Positions 62,159 through 64,000 of a DNA stretch of 64,000 nt are shown one piece after another. The position numbers were made by a program, and so were the translations under genes. The DNA lies in contig JAYKXN010000072.1 of assembly GCA_037962975.1 (NCBI GenBank), positions 1-64,000 of the forward strand. Reading direction: 5' to 3'. Numbering within the stretch: position 1 is the first letter of the stretch; the number at the start of each line of letters is the position of its first letter. The DNA comes from Clitoria ternatea. Lineage: Eukaryota > Streptophyta > Magnoliopsida > Fabales > Fabaceae. The notes beneath the pieces are model-generated. The model did not search any database. It saw nothing but the letters and a program-made list of their open reading frames with translations, and was not told the origin of the DNA.

Positions 62159-64000
62159 GTGAAAATTTTAGTTATTATGAAAAATAAGACATGATATATT
62201 TAAGAGCTCTATACATAAAGAGAAGACATATACTATCAAAATCTTAAATTTATCTTAAAGTAAAAATGTCAAATATGGTTATTGATGAATAACTAAAACA
62301 TATTTACACACATTTATTATATTAGATTTATAAAATGTCATAATATCTATAGTCTCCTATCTAATAATAGAAGTCAAAAAATGTATATTGATGGCAGCAA
62401 ACATTAGTCATAGTCATTGGTTGAGGAAAACACACATAACTAATTTTAAAATTGAATTAACACTTCACTTTCTTTTTTAGATGGATTCAGCCTAATTTAA
62501 TTTTGGGATAATTTATAACATCATATTTAATAAGTGGCAACATTTCATTATGACTGATTAAACTAATTTCAAGCGAGTTTGTTAAAATAAATACACAATG
62601 TATGTTTGCGATCACTTGAGATATTTAATGTTGCTTTGTGTCCGTATGCATGGCTTAATGCAAACTAAATTTTGAACCCTAAATTATTAAGAGAAAATAT
62701 GGCGTCACATAAAGTAAATCTCAAGGTTAAGATTTAGAAACTTATCAACTTTATACATATAAAGATGAATTAGTAAGAGAAAATGTACAATGAAAATACT
62801 TTTTATTTTTGAATTATATAACAATACCAAATTGTGGTTGACATCCAACTTCTAAGATCTTTTAGATTTCTTTTGAAAAATATAACTCATATATTTGCAT
62901 CATACTTTCTTATTGTTATAAACATGTGTAAATATCTTAAAAAATGACTTATTTACTTTTATGATGTCAATTATCATGACATTTGTTTGAATCTCACCAA
63001 TCATGACTATCATCAATACATATGACATATTATTTTTCATATTGGTAAAATAAATTTTGATTCCAAGAGTGCAGTTAAATTTTAAAAATGTATAATTGAA
63101 TAATTTTGATAATAATTTTTACTTATATATGTGTGGTTTTAATCTTTATCCTCTTTTTAAAATAAAATTTATCTTTTAAAAAATCAAATAAAGGTAAATT
63201 TAATCTTCAATTAATTTTATTCATTAAATATATCTTATATCTAGTGTTGTACGCTATAATAGAGACGCCAACAAAGGTGTGATATTTGTCATAAAGATAT
63301 ATAAAAAATTATGAAAGTTTAAAATCATATAGTAATTATAAATTTTTGAAGATACAATCAATGATAATAGAATATTTCATATATACCTATAAGTTGGACA
63401 AAATAAATAGATTAATAGTATTAGCATTTGTGTATAATCATATCGTTTGAAATAGAAAATCGAACTAAATAAATAAGATGTTAATTTTATTTATTTTTAT
63501 CATTTTAATTTCATTTCTATATTGGTAACTTTTTTCTCTAGACGAGGATTATATATATGTTAATAAATGAGTTCGTAGAATGTCAATTTTGAGTTTTTAG
63601 GTCACCGGTCACACTTAAAATGTGAATTCTTGAAGTCTATGAGTGTTTTTCATACCCTAAACCCTAAACCATACATTATAGAAGTAAAATTAAAATGAAT
63701 AAAAATAAAACTAGCATATTTTTAGTATTATCTTCATCTCAATCATAAAGGTGTTTTGTTTATTACCACAAGATGGGAGCGCAATGAGATGAAGCGCTTT
63801 TTGAGGATACAAAACCTGTTGAAAATGCTTGTGCTAGGAGTGCTTATTAATTTAAAAAGATCTTGTGAGTGTGTCCACCAAAGGTGATTAAGTATAAATT
63901 CTAAAAGTAATAAAGTTAATGAACTAACTCATGTTTATTGTAAAAAAAAGTGTTGAGACAATAATCCCTTAAAATAGGATTCCTTGACAAATAATAAAAT
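62121..64000 (+). repeat. Satellite monomer at window end
   Basis: Begins with the (TA)n tract (62123-62154) just right of the CACTA end and contains all usual landmarks, a left inverted-repeat arm (about 63480-63640), CCCTAAACCCTAAACC near 63654-63670 and the anchor near 63833. The matching right arm would lie beyond the window. Confidence 0.85.

Overview
This window looks like gene-poor, AT-rich repeat DNA from a flowering plant. Three things point that way: plant-type transposons (Cassandra TRIM, CACTA, hAT), captured fragments of plant genes with plant-type introns, and an apparent miR399 target site. A legume is my best guess, from the look of the captured PHO2-like N-terminus and the LTR/CACTA styles, but this is an inference. 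I found no intact protein-coding gene, no tRNA and no CRISPR. Almost every open frame is short and lies in repeat DNA.

The backbone (about 1-8409, 9385-13802, 16317-32916, 35806-38413, 42154-54730, 62121-64000, minus insertions) is a family of head-to-tail monomers of about 2.25 kb, all in the same orientation. Using the anchor GTGCTAGGAGTGCTT, uninterrupted spacings are 2244, 2253, 2279, 2281, 2242, 2264, 2178, 2446 and 2099 bp. Most monomers carry a variable (TA)n tract followed by AAAGTGTGAAAATTTT. Some monomers carry an inverted copy of one module, giving a foldback with arms of about 160 bp. On top of this is a higher-order repeat: 4011-17605 (copy A, 13,595 bp), 17606-30806 (copy B, 13,201 bp) and the start of copy C at 30807. 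B and C start at the same fused junction.

The backbone is punctured by mobile elements. (i) Cassandra-type TRIMs with 5S-rRNA-like LTRs: one full element (8410-9384), one solo LTR at the equivalent site of copy B (22192-22597), one truncated element (48198-48842) and one independent solo LTR (37599-38005). (ii) A 537-bp non-autonomous hAT element in copies A and B. (iii) A 2.5-kb CACTA element in copies A and B carrying pieces of two host genes; one piece is the PHO2/UBC24 5' leader with a near-perfect miR399 site plus the start of its coding region. (iv) A second CACTA family with GCGGCGGTT subterminal repeats: 54731-62120 is bounded by both ends and 32917-35805 lacks its 3' end. It carries exons of a metallophosphoesterase (MPPE1/PGAP5-like) gene. 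(v) Two related long LTRs: a 3.74-kb solo LTR (38414-42153), which contains a pure (CTT)125 tract, a 144-bp minisatellite and a CCGAGTGA-rich array, and an LTR fragment (59030 to about 61950) nested in the second CACTA element.

The order of events can be partly read. Cassandra, hAT and the 2.5-kb CACTA inserted before the 13.2-kb duplication, because both copies share their target-site duplications. The two copies then diverged: Cassandra was reduced to a solo LTR in B, and the captured genes decayed separately. No gene set works together here. The features with possible biological output are the captured miR399 site, inverted repeats that could form double-stranded RNA, and the satellite array itself.
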